From JANQGH01 sp039177555 (GTDB lineage Bacteria; Pseudomonadota; Alphaproteobacteria; DSM-16000; Inquilinaceae), in NCBI GenBank assembly GCA_039177555.1, contig JBCDFV010000007.1:73951-137950 (forward strand): DNA of 64,000 nucleotides, read 5' to 3'. This document shows, piece after piece, positions 35,447-44,538 of this stretch. Each line of letters begins with the position of its first letter. Within the stretch, counting starts at the first letter, position 1. The notes beneath the pieces were generated by a model, which had not been told where the DNA came from, did not search any database, and was given only the letters and a program-made list of their open reading frames with translations. The translations under genes were made by a program, and so were the position numbers.

Positions 35447-37105
35447 GTGTCTTTTGTCAGTTTCGATCGCGATCCGGACCAGTATCGCCACTGGAAAGTG
35501 GCCATCGACGGCCCGCTGGCGACCTTGTCGATGGATGTCGACGAGGATGGCGGCCTGGTTGACGGCTATCAGCTCAAGCTGAATTCCTACGATCTCGGCG
35601 TCGATATCGAGCTGCACGACATCATCCAGCGGCTCCGCTTCGAGCATCCGACGGTCAAGGCCGTGGTTCTGACCAGCGCGAAGGAACGTATGTTTTGCGC
35701 CGGCGCCAATATCTACATGCTCAGCACCTCCAGCCATGCCTGGAAGGTCAATTTCTGTAAGTTCACCAACGAAACGCGCAACGGACTGGAGGATTCCAGC
35801 GCCCATTCGGGCCTGAAGTTTCTGGCCGCAATCAATGGTACCTGCGCCGGTGGTGGCTACGAGATCGCGCTGGCCTGCGACGAGATCGTGATGATCGACG
35901 ATCGATCCTCGACCGTCAGCCTGCCGGAGGTGCCGCTGTTGGGCGTGCTGCCCGGCACCGGGGGCCTGACGCGCGTGGTGGACAAGCGCGGGGTCCGGCG
36001 CGATCTGGCCGACCTGTTTTGCACCAACGCGGACGGCGTCAAGGCCGAACGGGCCAAGGAATGGGGGCTGGTCGACGCCATTGCGCCGCCCTCGCGCTTT
36101 GAAGAGATCGTCCAGGTCCACGCCGAGGGACTGGCCGACCGGTCCGATCGACCCGACCATGCCCAAGGCGTGACGCTGACGCCGCTGAAGCGGCGCATGG
36201 ACGAAATGTCGATCGCGTACGAGCACGTGGCGGTCGCGATCGACCGCAGCGGCCGGACGGCGACGGTGACGGTCGAGGCGCCTGACGGCGACCAGCCGTC
36301 GAGCATTGAGGCCATTAGACAAGCCGGCGCCGAGTGGTGGCCGCTGGCGATGGCGCGGCAGTTGGATGATGCGCTGTTGCATCTGCGTCACAACTTCGCC
36401 GATGTCGGCACCATGGTGCTGAAGACGCGCGGCGAGATCGATGCGGTGATGGCCGTGGACGCCGTGCTGGAAACCCATCAGGCCGACTGGTTCGTGCGCG
36501 AGGTGATCGGCATGTTGCGGCGCACGCTGGCGCGCCTGGAGGTCACGTCCCGCAGCCTGTACGCCATCATCGACGAGGGCAGCTGTTTTGCCGGCACCCT
36601 GGCGGAACTCGCGTTTGCCGCCGACCGGTCCTACATGCTCGACCTGCCCGATGCGGAGGAAGAGGGGCAGGACGCCCCGATGATCGTCCTATCGCCGATG
36701 AATTTCGGCCCCTACCTGATGGTCAACCATCTGACCCGGCTGCAAACGCGGTTCGGCAAGGACCACGCTGTGATGGAGGGCCTGCGCGAGCGGATTGGCG
36801 AGCGGCTGGATGCCCCGGCGGCCCTGGCCGCCGGCCTGATCACCGTGGCGCCGGACGATCTCGATTGGGACGACGAAATTCGGCTGGCGCTGGAAGAACG
36901 CGCCGGCCTGTCGCCGGATGCCTTGACGGGCATGGAGGCCAGCTTGCGCTTCGCCGGCACCGAGACCATGGAAACCAAGATCTTTGGCCGGCTGTCGGCC
37001 TGGCAGAACTGGGTCTTCAACCGGCCCAACGCGGTCGGCGAGCAGGGCGCGCTGCGCCTGTTCGGTTCCGGCAGCAAGGCGCATTTCGATTGGGAAAGGG
37101 TGTGA
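35447..37105 (+). CDS. boxC: Benzoyl-CoA-dihydrodiol lyase (2,3-epoxybenzoyl-CoA dihydrolase)
   Basis: Crotonase-superfamily enzyme that opens the 2,3-epoxide of benzoyl-CoA with water, giving 3,4-dehydroadipyl-CoA semialdehyde and formate. It has 552 residues, the length of known BoxC. The oxyanion-hole region is VLTSAKERMFCAGANIYML and the second is AINGTCAGGGYEIALACDEI, with LPEVPLLGVLPGTGGLTR. The second, long half is specific to BoxC (VREVIGMLRRTLARLEVTSRSLYAIID). boxB follows after 4 bases. Confidence 0.96.
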   Translation: MSFVSFDRDPDQYRHWKVAIDGPLATLSMDVDEDGGLVDGYQLKLNSYDLGVDIELHDIIQRLRFEHPTVKAVVLTSAKERMFCAGANIYMLSTSSHAWKVNFCKFTNETRNGLEDSSAHSGLKFLAAINGTCAGGGYEIALACDEIVMIDDRSSTVSLPEVPLLGVLPGTGGLTRVVDKRGVRRDLADLFCTNADGVKAERAKEWGLVDAIAPPSRFEEIVQVHAEGLADRSDRPDHAQGVTLTPLKRRMDEMSIAYEHVAVAIDRSGRTATVTVEAPDGDQPSSIEAIRQAGAEWWPLAMARQLDDALLHLRHNFADVGTMVLKTRGEIDAVMAVDAVLETHQADWFVREVIGMLRRTLARLEVTSRSLYAIIDEGSCFAGTLAELAFAADRSYMLDLPDAEEEGQDAPMIVLSPMNFGPYLMVNHLTRLQTRFGKDHAVMEGLRERIGERLDAPAALAAGLITVAPDDLDWDDEIRLALEERAGLSPDALTGMEASLRFAGTETMETKIFGRLSAWQNWVFNRPNAVGEQGALRLFGSGSKAHFDWERV

Positions 37106-37109
37106 GACC

Positions 37110-38534
37110 ATGTCGCTGAACTATCGCGACCGTATCCCCAACAATGTCGATCTCGGCACCAACCGCTCGCTGCAGCGCGCGCTGGAGCATTGGCAGCCGA
37201 AATTCCTGACCTGGTGGCAGGATCTGGGGCCGGAGGGCTTTCAGGCCGCCGACGTCTATCTGCGTACCGCCACGTCGGTCGATGCCAAGGGCTGGGCGAC
37301 CTATGGCAAGGTGAAGATGCCGGACTATCGCTGGGGCATTTTTCTGGCCGAGCAGACGGCGGACCGGCGGATCGGGTTCGGTGATTTCTATGGCAAGCCA
37401 GCCTGGGACCAGGTGCCGGGCGACTTCCGCTCGACCCTGCGCCGGTTGATCGTCACGCAGGGCGATACCGAGCCGGCCTCTGTCGAACAGCAGCGCCTGT
37501 TGGGCCAGATTTGCCCGTCGCTCTACGATCTGCGCAACCTGTTCCAGGTGAATGTCGAGGAAGGCCGGCATCTGTGGGCCATGGTCTATCTGCTGCACGC
37601 CTATTTCGGCCGCGACGGCCGCGAGGAGGCGGAAGAGCTGTTGGCCCGCCATTCGGGTGACGCCGACAAGCCGCGCATCCTGGGCACGTTCAACGAGCCG
37701 ATTTCCGACTGGCTCAGCTTCTACATGTTCACCTATTTCACCGACCGGGACGGCAAGTTCCAACTGAAAAGTCTGGCGGAAAGCGGCTTCGACCCGTTGG
37801 CGCGGACCTGCCAGTTCATGCTGACCGAGGAAGCGCACCACATGTTCGTCGGCGAGACCGGCATCGGCCGCGTCATCCGGCGCACCTTGGAGGTGATGGA
37901 CGAGATCAACTCCGACGATCCCGAAGCGCTGCGCAAGGCCGGCGCCATCGATCTGCCGACCATTCAGAGATATCTGAACTTCTGGTTCTCGTCGTCGCTG
38001 GATCTCTTCGGTTCCGACGTGTCGTCGAACGCGGCGACCGTCTTCGCCAACGGCCTGAAGGGCCGGCCCGACGAGGGACGGTATGAGGATCATGTCTGCG
38101 TCGAGGATCTCTTCGACCTGGATAAGCCGGACGGCAAGGGCGGCGTGGAAACGGAAACCGTGCCGCTGCGCAACGCCATGAACGAGGTCACGCGCAACGC
38201 CTATGTGAAGGACTGCATGATCGGGGTGAAGCGCTGGAACCGATCGATCGCGAAGGCCGGGAAACCGTTTGAGTTGACCCTGCCGTCAACCCGGTTCCGC
38301 CGTCAGATCGGCAGTTGGGCGGGCTTCAGCGTCATGCCGGACGGCACGCCGATCGACGAAGAGGCCTGGAAAGCGCGGGTGGACGAATGGCTGCCGACAG
38401 AGGCGGACCAGCAGTTCGTGCACAGCCTGATGCGCCAGGTGACGGCGCCCGGCAAGATGGCCAGTTGGATCGCGCCGCCCGATCGCGGTATCAACAATTT
38501 GCCGGTCGATTACGAGTATGTGCACCTGACCTGA
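37110..38534 (+). CDS. boxB: Benzoyl-CoA 2,3-epoxidase, oxygenase subunit
   Basis: Di-iron monooxygenase that makes 2,3-epoxybenzoyl-CoA with O2 and two electrons. It has 474 residues from ATG 37110 (MSLNYRDRIPNNVDLG). Carboxylate and histidine residues Glu121, Glu151, His154, Asp212, Glu241 and His244 have the spacing I recall for the di-iron ligands of Azoarcus BoxB, shifted by one. These lie in NVEEGRHLWAM and MLTEEAHHMFVGET. The partner in known systems is BoxA, an iron-sulfur flavoprotein. That gene is absent here; the adrenodoxin-reductase-like gene follows after 1 base. Confidence 0.96.
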   Translation: MSLNYRDRIPNNVDLGTNRSLQRALEHWQPKFLTWWQDLGPEGFQAADVYLRTATSVDAKGWATYGKVKMPDYRWGIFLAEQTADRRIGFGDFYGKPAWDQVPGDFRSTLRRLIVTQGDTEPASVEQQRLLGQICPSLYDLRNLFQVNVEEGRHLWAMVYLLHAYFGRDGREEAEELLARHSGDADKPRILGTFNEPISDWLSFYMFTYFTDRDGKFQLKSLAESGFDPLARTCQFMLTEEAHHMFVGETGIGRVIRRTLEVMDEINSDDPEALRKAGAIDLPTIQRYLNFWFSSSLDLFGSDVSSNAATVFANGLKGRPDEGRYEDHVCVEDLFDLDKPDGKGGVETETVPLRNAMNEVTRNAYVKDCMIGVKRWNRSIAKAGKPFELTLPSTRFRRQIGSWAGFSVMPDGTPIDEEAWKARVDEWLPTEADQQFVHSLMRQVTAPGKMASWIAPPDRGINNLPVDYEYVHLT

Positions 38535-38535
38535 C

Positions 38536-39774
38536 GTGGCCCGGCACTTCGCCATCGTCGGCAGCGGGCCGGCCGGCATCTACGCGGCCGAACGGCTGGC
38601 GCGGATCGCGCCCGATGACCTCATCGACGTGATCGACCGCCTGCCGGTGCCATTCGGGCTGGTGCGCCATGGCGTCGCCGCCGACCACCAATCGACCAAG
38701 GCGGTGACGCGCGTGCTGGGCCGCGCGCTCGGTCGTGACAATGTCAGCTTCGTCGGTAACGTCATGGTCGGGCGCGATGTGACACTCGCCGATCTGCGCC
38801 AATGGTACGACGCGGTCATCCTCGCCACGGGCGCGCCGCGCGACCGGCGGCTGGGGATTTCCGGCGAGGACCTTACAGGCGTTCACGGCTCGGGCGCCTT
38901 TGTCGGCTGGCTGAATGGCCATCCGGATCAGACCGGCCTGGCGATTGATCTGCACGGCGTAACGGATGTGGTCGTTGTCGGGGTCGGCAATGTCGCACTG
39001 GACGTCGCGCGCATCTTTGCCAAGTCACCGACCGAGTTGGCCGCCGCCGATCTGGCACCCGATGTCGCCGAGGCGCTTGCAGCGCTGACTCTGAAGTCGA
39101 TCACCTTGCTCGGCAGGCGAGGGGCCGAGGATGCCAAGTTTACCGCCTTGGAGCTTTCCGAGATGGGGGATTTGGAGCGGGCGCGGCCGGTCGTCGCCCA
39201 AGCGGCATTGCCGCCGGCGTGCGATGATGAGGCCAAGCCGCTTTCAATCCTGCGCGGTTTTTCCAGCGCTCAGCGGGACGACCAGCCGTTAGGCGTGCAT
39301 TTCCTATTCCACACGCGCCCGTTGGCCTTCGAAGGATCCGACCGGCTGACGGGTGTCCGGGTCGTGACCGCCGGTGGAGCCAAATCGGTGTTGCCGGCGC
39401 AGTTGGCGATCACCTGTATCGGGTATGACAGTGTCACCTGCGGTGATCTGGAGCCGGCATCCGGCGTCTTCGCCAATCAGGACGGCAAGGTCGAGGATGG
39501 GCTCTATGTGGTCGGCTGGGCCAAGCGGGGGCCGAGTGGCACGATCCCGACGAATCGCGCGGAATCCCATGAAGTTGCCAACCGGGTCGCGGCGGAGACG
39601 GAAGCGGCGGGCCGGCCCGGGGCGGCGGGGCTGATCGAACAGGTCGGCGATCGCATTGTCGATCTGGATGGCTGGGGCCGCATCGACGCCGCCGAAACCG
39701 CCCGCGCGACCGGGGATCGCCCCCGCCACAAATTCACGACGATTGACGAGATGGTCGCCGCAGCCCGGCCGTAG
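38536..39774 (+). CDS. Adrenodoxin-reductase-like NADPH:ferredoxin/flavodoxin oxidoreductase (FprA type)
   Basis: FAD flavoprotein, 412 residues, GTG start 1 base after the boxB stop. The FAD loop is VGSGPAGIYAAERL; family marks are PFGLVRHGVAADHQSTKAV, NADP loop GVGNVALDVARIF, LLGRRGAEDAKFTALELSEM with the 2'-phosphate-type arginines, and C-terminal GWAKRGPSGTIPTNRAES. These are shared with adrenodoxin reductase and mycobacterial FprA, not with BoxA, which has ferredoxin and FNR domains. No Fe-S motif is present. I infer NADPH to this flavoprotein to flavodoxin (33791-34267) to BoxB. Confidence 0.88.
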   Translation: MARHFAIVGSGPAGIYAAERLARIAPDDLIDVIDRLPVPFGLVRHGVAADHQSTKAVTRVLGRALGRDNVSFVGNVMVGRDVTLADLRQWYDAVILATGAPRDRRLGISGEDLTGVHGSGAFVGWLNGHPDQTGLAIDLHGVTDVVVVGVGNVALDVARIFAKSPTELAAADLAPDVAEALAALTLKSITLLGRRGAEDAKFTALELSEMGDLERARPVVAQAALPPACDDEAKPLSILRGFSSAQRDDQPLGVHFLFHTRPLAFEGSDRLTGVRVVTAGGAKSVLPAQLAITCIGYDSVTCGDLEPASGVFANQDGKVEDGLYVVGWAKRGPSGTIPTNRAESHEVANRVAAETEAAGRPGAAGLIEQVGDRIVDLDGWGRIDAAETARATGDRPRHKFTTIDEMVAAARP

Positions 39775-39792
39775 ACGGGCTGTTGCCCTCGG

Positions 39793-41259
39793 TCAGGCTG
39801 GGCCGGCCCAGGGCAGCGGGTGGTCGGACAGGCCCCAATAGAGGCTCTTCTGGTTCATGTATTGGCGGATGCCGAGACGGCCTTTTTCCCGGCCGATGCC
39901 GCTCTCCTTCACGCCGCCAAACGGGGTTGCGATCGAAAACTGCTTGTAGGTGTTGATCCACACCGTGCCGGTCTGCAGCCGGCGGGCGACGCGCCAGATC
40001 TTGCGATAGTCCGATGACCACAGCCCGGCGGCGAGGCCATAGACACTGTCGTTGGCCTGGGCGATCAGATCATCCTCGTCGTCAAACGGCATGACAGTCA
40101 GGACGGGGCCGAAGATCTCCCGCTGGGCCGTGTCGCTCTGATTGTCCAGCCCGGCGACGATGGTCGGACGGTAATAGTACCCAGCGCCTGCGGGCGCTTC
40201 GCCGCCGGCTAGAACTTCGCCGCCCTCTTCACGCGCCCGGTCGACATGCCCGGCAACGGTTTCGCGATGCTCCCGCGTGATCAGGGGCGCGACCTGGGTT
40301 GCCGGATCGTAGGGATCGCCGACCCGCAGCGCCTTAGTGCGCGCGACCAGCTCCTCGACGAACGGATCGAAGATTGCCCGTTCGACGAACAGGCGCGATC
40401 CGGCGATGCAGGACTGGCCGGACGAGGAAAAGATGCCGAACAGGATGCCGGCAATGGCCTGCGCACGGTCGGCATCGGCGAAAACGATGGTCGGCGATTT
40501 GCCGCCCAGTTCCAGCGACACCGGCATCAGCTTGTCGGCGGCGGCCCTGGCGATCGCGCGGCCGGTCGACGTGCCGCCGGTGAACGCCACCTTGGCGACA
40601 TGCTCGTGACGCACCAGCGCGTCGCCGATTTCACGGCCCGGTCCCGGCAGGGCGGAGAACAGGCCTTTCGGCAGGCCTGCCTGCTCGATCACCTTGGCCA
40701 GTTCCAGACAGACCAGCGGCGACCAGCCGGACGGTTTCAAGACCACCGCGTTGCCGGCGGCCAAGGCGGGCGCGACCTTCTGGGCGTCGGACGCGATCGG
40801 CGAGTTCCACGGCGTGATCGCGGCGATGACGCCCAGGGGCTCGTGCACGCTCATGGTCAGATAGTCGCCGCGCGCGGGCGTGATCTCGTCTTCCATGGTT
40901 TCCAGCGCCGCGCCGAAATAGCGGAAGGTGGCCGAGGCGCTGGCCGCCAGCGCCCGCGTTTCGGCCAGCGTCTTGCCGGTGTCCCGCGTCTGGGTTTGGG
41001 CAATCTGCTCCTGCCGGTCCGCCAAACCGTCGGCGATGGCGTAGAGATATCTGGCCCTCTCATGCGGTTTGAGATCGCGCCAGGCCGGCGCCATCATCGC
41101 GTCCTTGCCGGCGGCGATCGCGTGCTCCGCATCGGCGCGGGAGGCGCCGGCGGCCACCGCAGTCAGGCTGCCGTCACCGGGAAAGTAGGATGGCATGTCG
41201 GCGCCGGAACCCGGGCGCCATTCGCCGGCGATGAAGATCGATTTCTTGGCGCCCGTCAT
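39793..41259 (-). CDS. NAD(P)-dependent aldehyde dehydrogenase
   Basis: Oxidises an aldehyde to the acid. It has 488 residues. Cofactor segment ITPWNSPIASDAQKVAPALAAG, FTGGTSTGRAIA, catalytic Glu in LELGGKSPTIVF and nucleophilic Cys in SSGQSCIAGSR are intact. GGVKESGIGREKG marks the C-terminal part. It is the last gene of a minus-strand operon with a ThDP enzyme and an aspartate-dehydrogenase-like protein, convergent to the FprA-type gene. It could supply the 3,4-dehydroadipyl-CoA semialdehyde dehydrogenase step (BoxD role), but its operon argues for the second pathway. Confidence 0.93.
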   Translation of the reverse strand: MTGAKKSIFIAGEWRPGSGADMPSYFPGDGSLTAVAAGASRADAEHAIAAGKDAMMAPAWRDLKPHERARYLYAIADGLADRQEQIAQTQTRDTGKTLAETRALAASASATFRYFGAALETMEDEITPARGDYLTMSVHEPLGVIAAITPWNSPIASDAQKVAPALAAGNAVVLKPSGWSPLVCLELAKVIEQAGLPKGLFSALPGPGREIGDALVRHEHVAKVAFTGGTSTGRAIARAAADKLMPVSLELGGKSPTIVFADADRAQAIAGILFGIFSSSGQSCIAGSRLFVERAIFDPFVEELVARTKALRVGDPYDPATQVAPLITREHRETVAGHVDRAREEGGEVLAGGEAPAGAGYYYRPTIVAGLDNQSDTAQREIFGPVLTVMPFDDEDDLIAQANDSVYGLAAGLWSSDYRKIWRVARRLQTGTVWINTYKQFSIATPFGGVKESGIGREKGRLGIRQYMNQKSLYWGLSDHPLPWAGPA

Positions 41260-41263
41260 GGCT

Positions 41264-42037
41264 TCAGATCTGGATCGTCGCGCTGCGATTGATCAATGCG
41301 CGCGCGACGCTCAGCGCCGTCAGGGCGGACGTCCTGGGGTTTTCCGGGCTGGGCTTGCCCTGCAGCGTGATCACGAACGTGCCGCTGGGGCCTTCGGCCT
41401 CGATCTCGTGGACGTTGCCGGGCGCCTCCGGATCGGCCACCAGTTCGACCCTAGTGTCATCAAGGCCGAGCCCGGCCAAGGCCACGGTCGCGGCGACGTT
41501 GGCGTTCTTGGGATAGCGCAGCGCGGCCTCGCGTGCGCTGCCGCTGTACAGGACCACCGGCTCGGCCGTCTCGGCGATGTCGGCATCCTTGCCCCAGGCG
41601 CGCGGCGGTTTGCGCGAGCGGTAGGCCACCCGCTCCAACCCCGCCAGCCGCATGGCGGCCAGCGCATCGATACCGCCAATGGCGCCGGCCGGCAGCAGGA
41701 TGTGGCTGCCCCCTCGGTCTGCTGCTTCTCGCAACGCGTTCTCGACCGTCGGGTCGGCCAAGGCGCCGATCGAAATCACCATGAGGTCGATGCCGGCGGT
41801 AAGGACCTCCGGGCCGAATTCACCGACAGATGGCTGGCCCGCGCACTCCGCGACGATGTCCGGCCCCGCCGCGATCAACGCTTCGGCCGACGTCACCGGC
41901 TGCACGCCGGCCGGCACCGTGTCCTCGCGGCCGGGGCGGACCAACGCCGCGACGATGGGGCCGGCGTTCTGCTCGTCGACCAGCCTTGCCGCGATGCGGG
42001 CGATGCCGCCATAGCCGATGAGGCCAATCCCGGGCAT
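41264..42037 (-). CDS. L-aspartate dehydrogenase-like protein
   Basis: A 257-residue NAD(P)-dependent enzyme. The Rossmann N-terminus is MPGIGLIGYGGIARIAARLV; the catalytic domain has LLPAGAIGGIDALAAMR, the usual AspDH signature, NANVAATVALAGLGLDD and NVHEIEAEGP with the catalytic His. Known members convert aspartate to iminoaspartate/oxaloacetate or the reverse. In a ring-oxygenase operon it may act on an amino- or imino-acid breakdown product, which is inference. Tight spacing (3-4 bases) on both sides. Confidence 0.85.
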   Translation of the reverse strand: MPGIGLIGYGGIARIAARLVDEQNAGPIVAALVRPGREDTVPAGVQPVTSAEALIAAGPDIVAECAGQPSVGEFGPEVLTAGIDLMVISIGALADPTVENALREAADRGGSHILLPAGAIGGIDALAAMRLAGLERVAYRSRKPPRAWGKDADIAETAEPVVLYSGSAREAALRYPKNANVAATVALAGLGLDDTRVELVADPEAPGNVHEIEAEGPSGTFVITLQGKPSPENPRTSALTALSVARALINRSATIQI

Positions 42038-42040
42038 GGC

Positions 42041-43720
42041 CTAACCCTTGGCCACGGGCGGGCCGGCGAAGGCGATGCCGAACGGCCCGATCGCGGTCAT
42101 GTCGATCTCCAGAATGCCGACGCCGCCCTCGGCGAAGCGGTGCGCAAGGGCCTGTTCGGCCAGGCCAAGATCGTCGATCCGGCGATAGGTGCAGCGGAAC
42201 GCTTTGGCCAGGCTCTCAAAATCCGGCAGGGCCAGGTCCGTGTAAGCGCGGCGGCCGCCATAGGCTGCGTCCTGGATGTTGCGAATAACGCCATAGCCGC
42301 GGTCGTTCATGAGCAGGATGGTCAGGTCCAGGCCCACCTCCGTGGCCGTGGCCAACTCACCGGGGTTCAGCATGAAACCGCCATCGCCGATCAGCGCCAG
42401 GACGGGCTTTCCGGTCGCCAGGCCGGCGCCGATCGCCTGGGTCAGACCCTGCCCGATGCCGCCACCGACGGCGTGGGCCAGCCGGCCCGGCCGGTCGAGC
42501 AACGGCCAGCGATTGCCCCAGATGCTGTTGGACAGGGTGATATCGCGTACCCAAAGGCCGTCGGACGGCAAGGTCACATCGATCGCATCCAAGAGGGCCG
42601 CGTAAGGTCCGGCGTCGCGGCGCAGACGGGCGAGATTCTCAGCCTTCGCCGTCGAGATGGCGGCATCCCACGCCGCATCGACATGGAACTGACCGTTCAA
42701 CCGGTTCGCCAGAACCTCCAATGCGGCGGCACAATCGGCCTCGCAGAAGGCGGCCGCGCGATAGCTTCTGTCGCGGGCCTTCGGATCGATGTCGATGCGG
42801 ACCAGCGTTTCCGGCAAGGGCAGGCCATAGGTCCGGGTTTCGTTCGATCGCAGGTGAGATCCAGCGACGATCAGCAGGTCCGACTGGCGATAGAGGGCCT
42901 CGGTGGCCGGCGTTGCCGTGAAGCTGCCCAGCGCGCGTTGATGTCGTTCGTCCAGCGTGCCGCGCCCCTGAACGCTGGTCACGACGCCGAAGCCCATGTC
43001 GGCCAGCATGCGCGCCGGGCCGCCGGCCCCTTTCGCCCCGCCGCCCAGCCACAGAAGCGGGCGTTTGGCCGCGCGCACGATCTCGACGATTGCGTCCATG
43101 CCGCCGACGGTTGCAACTTGCTTCGGCGTGCCAACCGGCGGCGGCGCGGGACCGGAGACATGAGTCTTTTGAACGTCGATCGGGATTTCGATGCTGACCG
43201 GGCCCATCGGAGGCGTCAGCGCGGTCGCGACGGCGTGCGCGATCACCGAGGACGCCGTTTCCGGCCGGTCGATGCGGTAGAATGCTTTGGAGACCGACGC
43301 TAACCAGCCGGGCTGGTCCTTGGCCTCGTGGATGAAGCCCCAGCCGCGATCGAGATAGGCGCTGTCGATCTGGCCGGTCAGGTGCAGCAGGGGCGAGCCC
43401 GCGCTGGCGGCCTCGATCAACCCGCCGCAGCCATTGCCCGCACCCGTTCCGGTGCTGGTGATGGCGACCGCCGGCTTGCCCGTGACCCGGCTGGCCGCGT
43501 CGGCCATGTTCACGGCACCGGCTTCGCCGCGGGCGGTGGTGAACCGCAGCGCGCCCGTCCGCGCAATCGCGTCCAGGATCGGCATGTTGTGGATCGAGAT
43601 GACGCCAAAAGCCTCGGCGACGCCCGCAGCCGCCAGGGTGGCGACGATGATGTCGCCCACGGTCTCCGGCGCCGTTTCTTCAGCCGTGCTGGGTTGGACT
43701 GTCGGATCGACCAGGGTCAT
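42041..43720 (-). CDS. Thiamine-diphosphate enzyme (acetolactate synthase / benzoylformate decarboxylase-like)
   Basis: A 559-residue ThDP enzyme that handles a 2-oxoacid. The N-terminal PYR domain has the catalytic Glu in TARGEAGAVNMADAAS. The central domain (about 200-330) has LLWLGGGAKGAGGPARML. The PP domain has IGDGGFMLNPGELATATEVGLD followed by ND, which is the GDG-N cofactor motif. It is not a biosynthetic AHAS by context, since no small subunit is nearby. ATG 43720 overlaps the upstream hydrolase stop (ATGA). Decarboxylation of an aromatic or aliphatic 2-oxoacid, with the aldehyde passed to the adjacent ALDH, is a reasonable inference. Confidence 0.9.
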   Translation of the reverse strand: MTLVDPTVQPSTAEETAPETVGDIIVATLAAAGVAEAFGVISIHNMPILDAIARTGALRFTTARGEAGAVNMADAASRVTGKPAVAITSTGTGAGNGCGGLIEAASAGSPLLHLTGQIDSAYLDRGWGFIHEAKDQPGWLASVSKAFYRIDRPETASSVIAHAVATALTPPMGPVSIEIPIDVQKTHVSGPAPPPVGTPKQVATVGGMDAIVEIVRAAKRPLLWLGGGAKGAGGPARMLADMGFGVVTSVQGRGTLDERHQRALGSFTATPATEALYRQSDLLIVAGSHLRSNETRTYGLPLPETLVRIDIDPKARDRSYRAAAFCEADCAAALEVLANRLNGQFHVDAAWDAAISTAKAENLARLRRDAGPYAALLDAIDVTLPSDGLWVRDITLSNSIWGNRWPLLDRPGRLAHAVGGGIGQGLTQAIGAGLATGKPVLALIGDGGFMLNPGELATATEVGLDLTILLMNDRGYGVIRNIQDAAYGGRRAYTDLALPDFESLAKAFRCTYRRIDDLGLAEQALAHRFAEGGVGILEIDMTAIGPFGIAFAGPPVAKG

Positions 43721-44538
43721 CGCACCCGCTCCAGCATCGCCAGGATGGGTTCGGCGTAGAGCTTTGGCGCCTCGACGTAGCCGGCGTGGCCGAGGCCCGG
43801 CAGTTCCAGATAGGTCGCGTCCGGCCTCTGGTCCGCCAGGCGGCGGACGCTTTCGGGCGGCGTGATGATGTCGTCGGACCCGACCATCAAGGTCAGCGGA
43901 CAACTTGTATGCGGAATGGTCGCCGCCAGGTCGGCCTGCGCCAGCAGCGCGACGGCCTGGGCGTAGCCGGGCAGCTTAACCCGCGCCATCTCGCGCTGCG
44001 TCACGGCCCGTGCGTGGTCGGGGGCGCCGGGTGCGCACATTCTGGGCGCCCGTGCCTCTGCAAAGGCCGGCTGGCCGAGCGCCTTCAGATCGCTGATCCG
44101 GCTGGTCAGCCGCTCGGGCCAGGGCTCCCCGACGCTGAGACCGCTGCCCGATCCCGGGTCGGCCAGGACCAGGCCGGCCACGCGGTCCGGCCATTGCCGC
44201 GCCGCCTCGCCGGCGATCAAGGCGCCAAGTGAGTGGCCCAGCAGGACGAACCGATCCACGCGCTCAGCGTCCAGCCACCGGTCCAGCACCGCCAAATAGT
44301 CGGTGGCCACCGGGTGCTCGACATCCAGCGGATCGGACCCACCATAGCCGGGCAGATCCCAGGCGAGACAGCGCGTGTGAGGCGCAAGCAAGGGCAATAG
44401 GTCGGCCCAGGACCGTGCGCTTGAACCGATGCCATGCAGCAAGACCAGCGTGACGGGTCCCTCGCCGGCCTCGATCACGGATAGGGTGCGGCTGCCCAGA
44501 TCGACGGTGCGTTCGTTGATGGTGATCGCGTCGGTCAA
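43717..44538 (-). CDS. Alpha/beta hydrolase (possible C-C bond hydrolase)
   Basis: A 273-residue hydrolase: LVLLHGIGSSARSWADLLP, nucleophile LLGHSLGALIAGEA, acid MVGSDDIITPP and His in PGLGHAGYVEAPKLY. Architecture and length fit the meta-cleavage product hydrolase group, and an extradiol-type dioxygenase lies in the neighbouring transcript. That makes C-C cleavage of a ring-fission product a good guess but not shown. It overlaps both neighbours by 4 bases. Confidence 0.88.
   Translation of the reverse strand: MTDAITINERTVDLGSRTLSVIEAGEGPVTLVLLHGIGSSARSWADLLPLLAPHTRCLAWDLPGYGGSDPLDVEHPVATDYLAVLDRWLDAERVDRFVLLGHSLGALIAGEAARQWPDRVAGLVLADPGSGSGLSVGEPWPERLTSRISDLKALGQPAFAEARAPRMCAPGAPDHARAVTQREMARVKLPGYAQAVALLAQADLAATIPHTSCPLTLMVGSDDIITPPESVRRLADQRPDATYLELPGLGHAGYVEAPKLYAEPILAMLERVR

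Noticed and set aside
39793..41259. BoxD (3,4-dehydroadipyl-CoA semialdehyde dehydrogenase)
   Set aside because: The enzyme class is right, but the gene belongs to the neighbouring minus-strand operon and no residue lets me assign this substrate.
41195..43303. A 702-codon plus-strand frame, the longest in the window
   Set aside because: It is opposite AspDH and the ThDP enzyme, which have complete motifs and coupled starts; no domain is seen in the plus-strand product.
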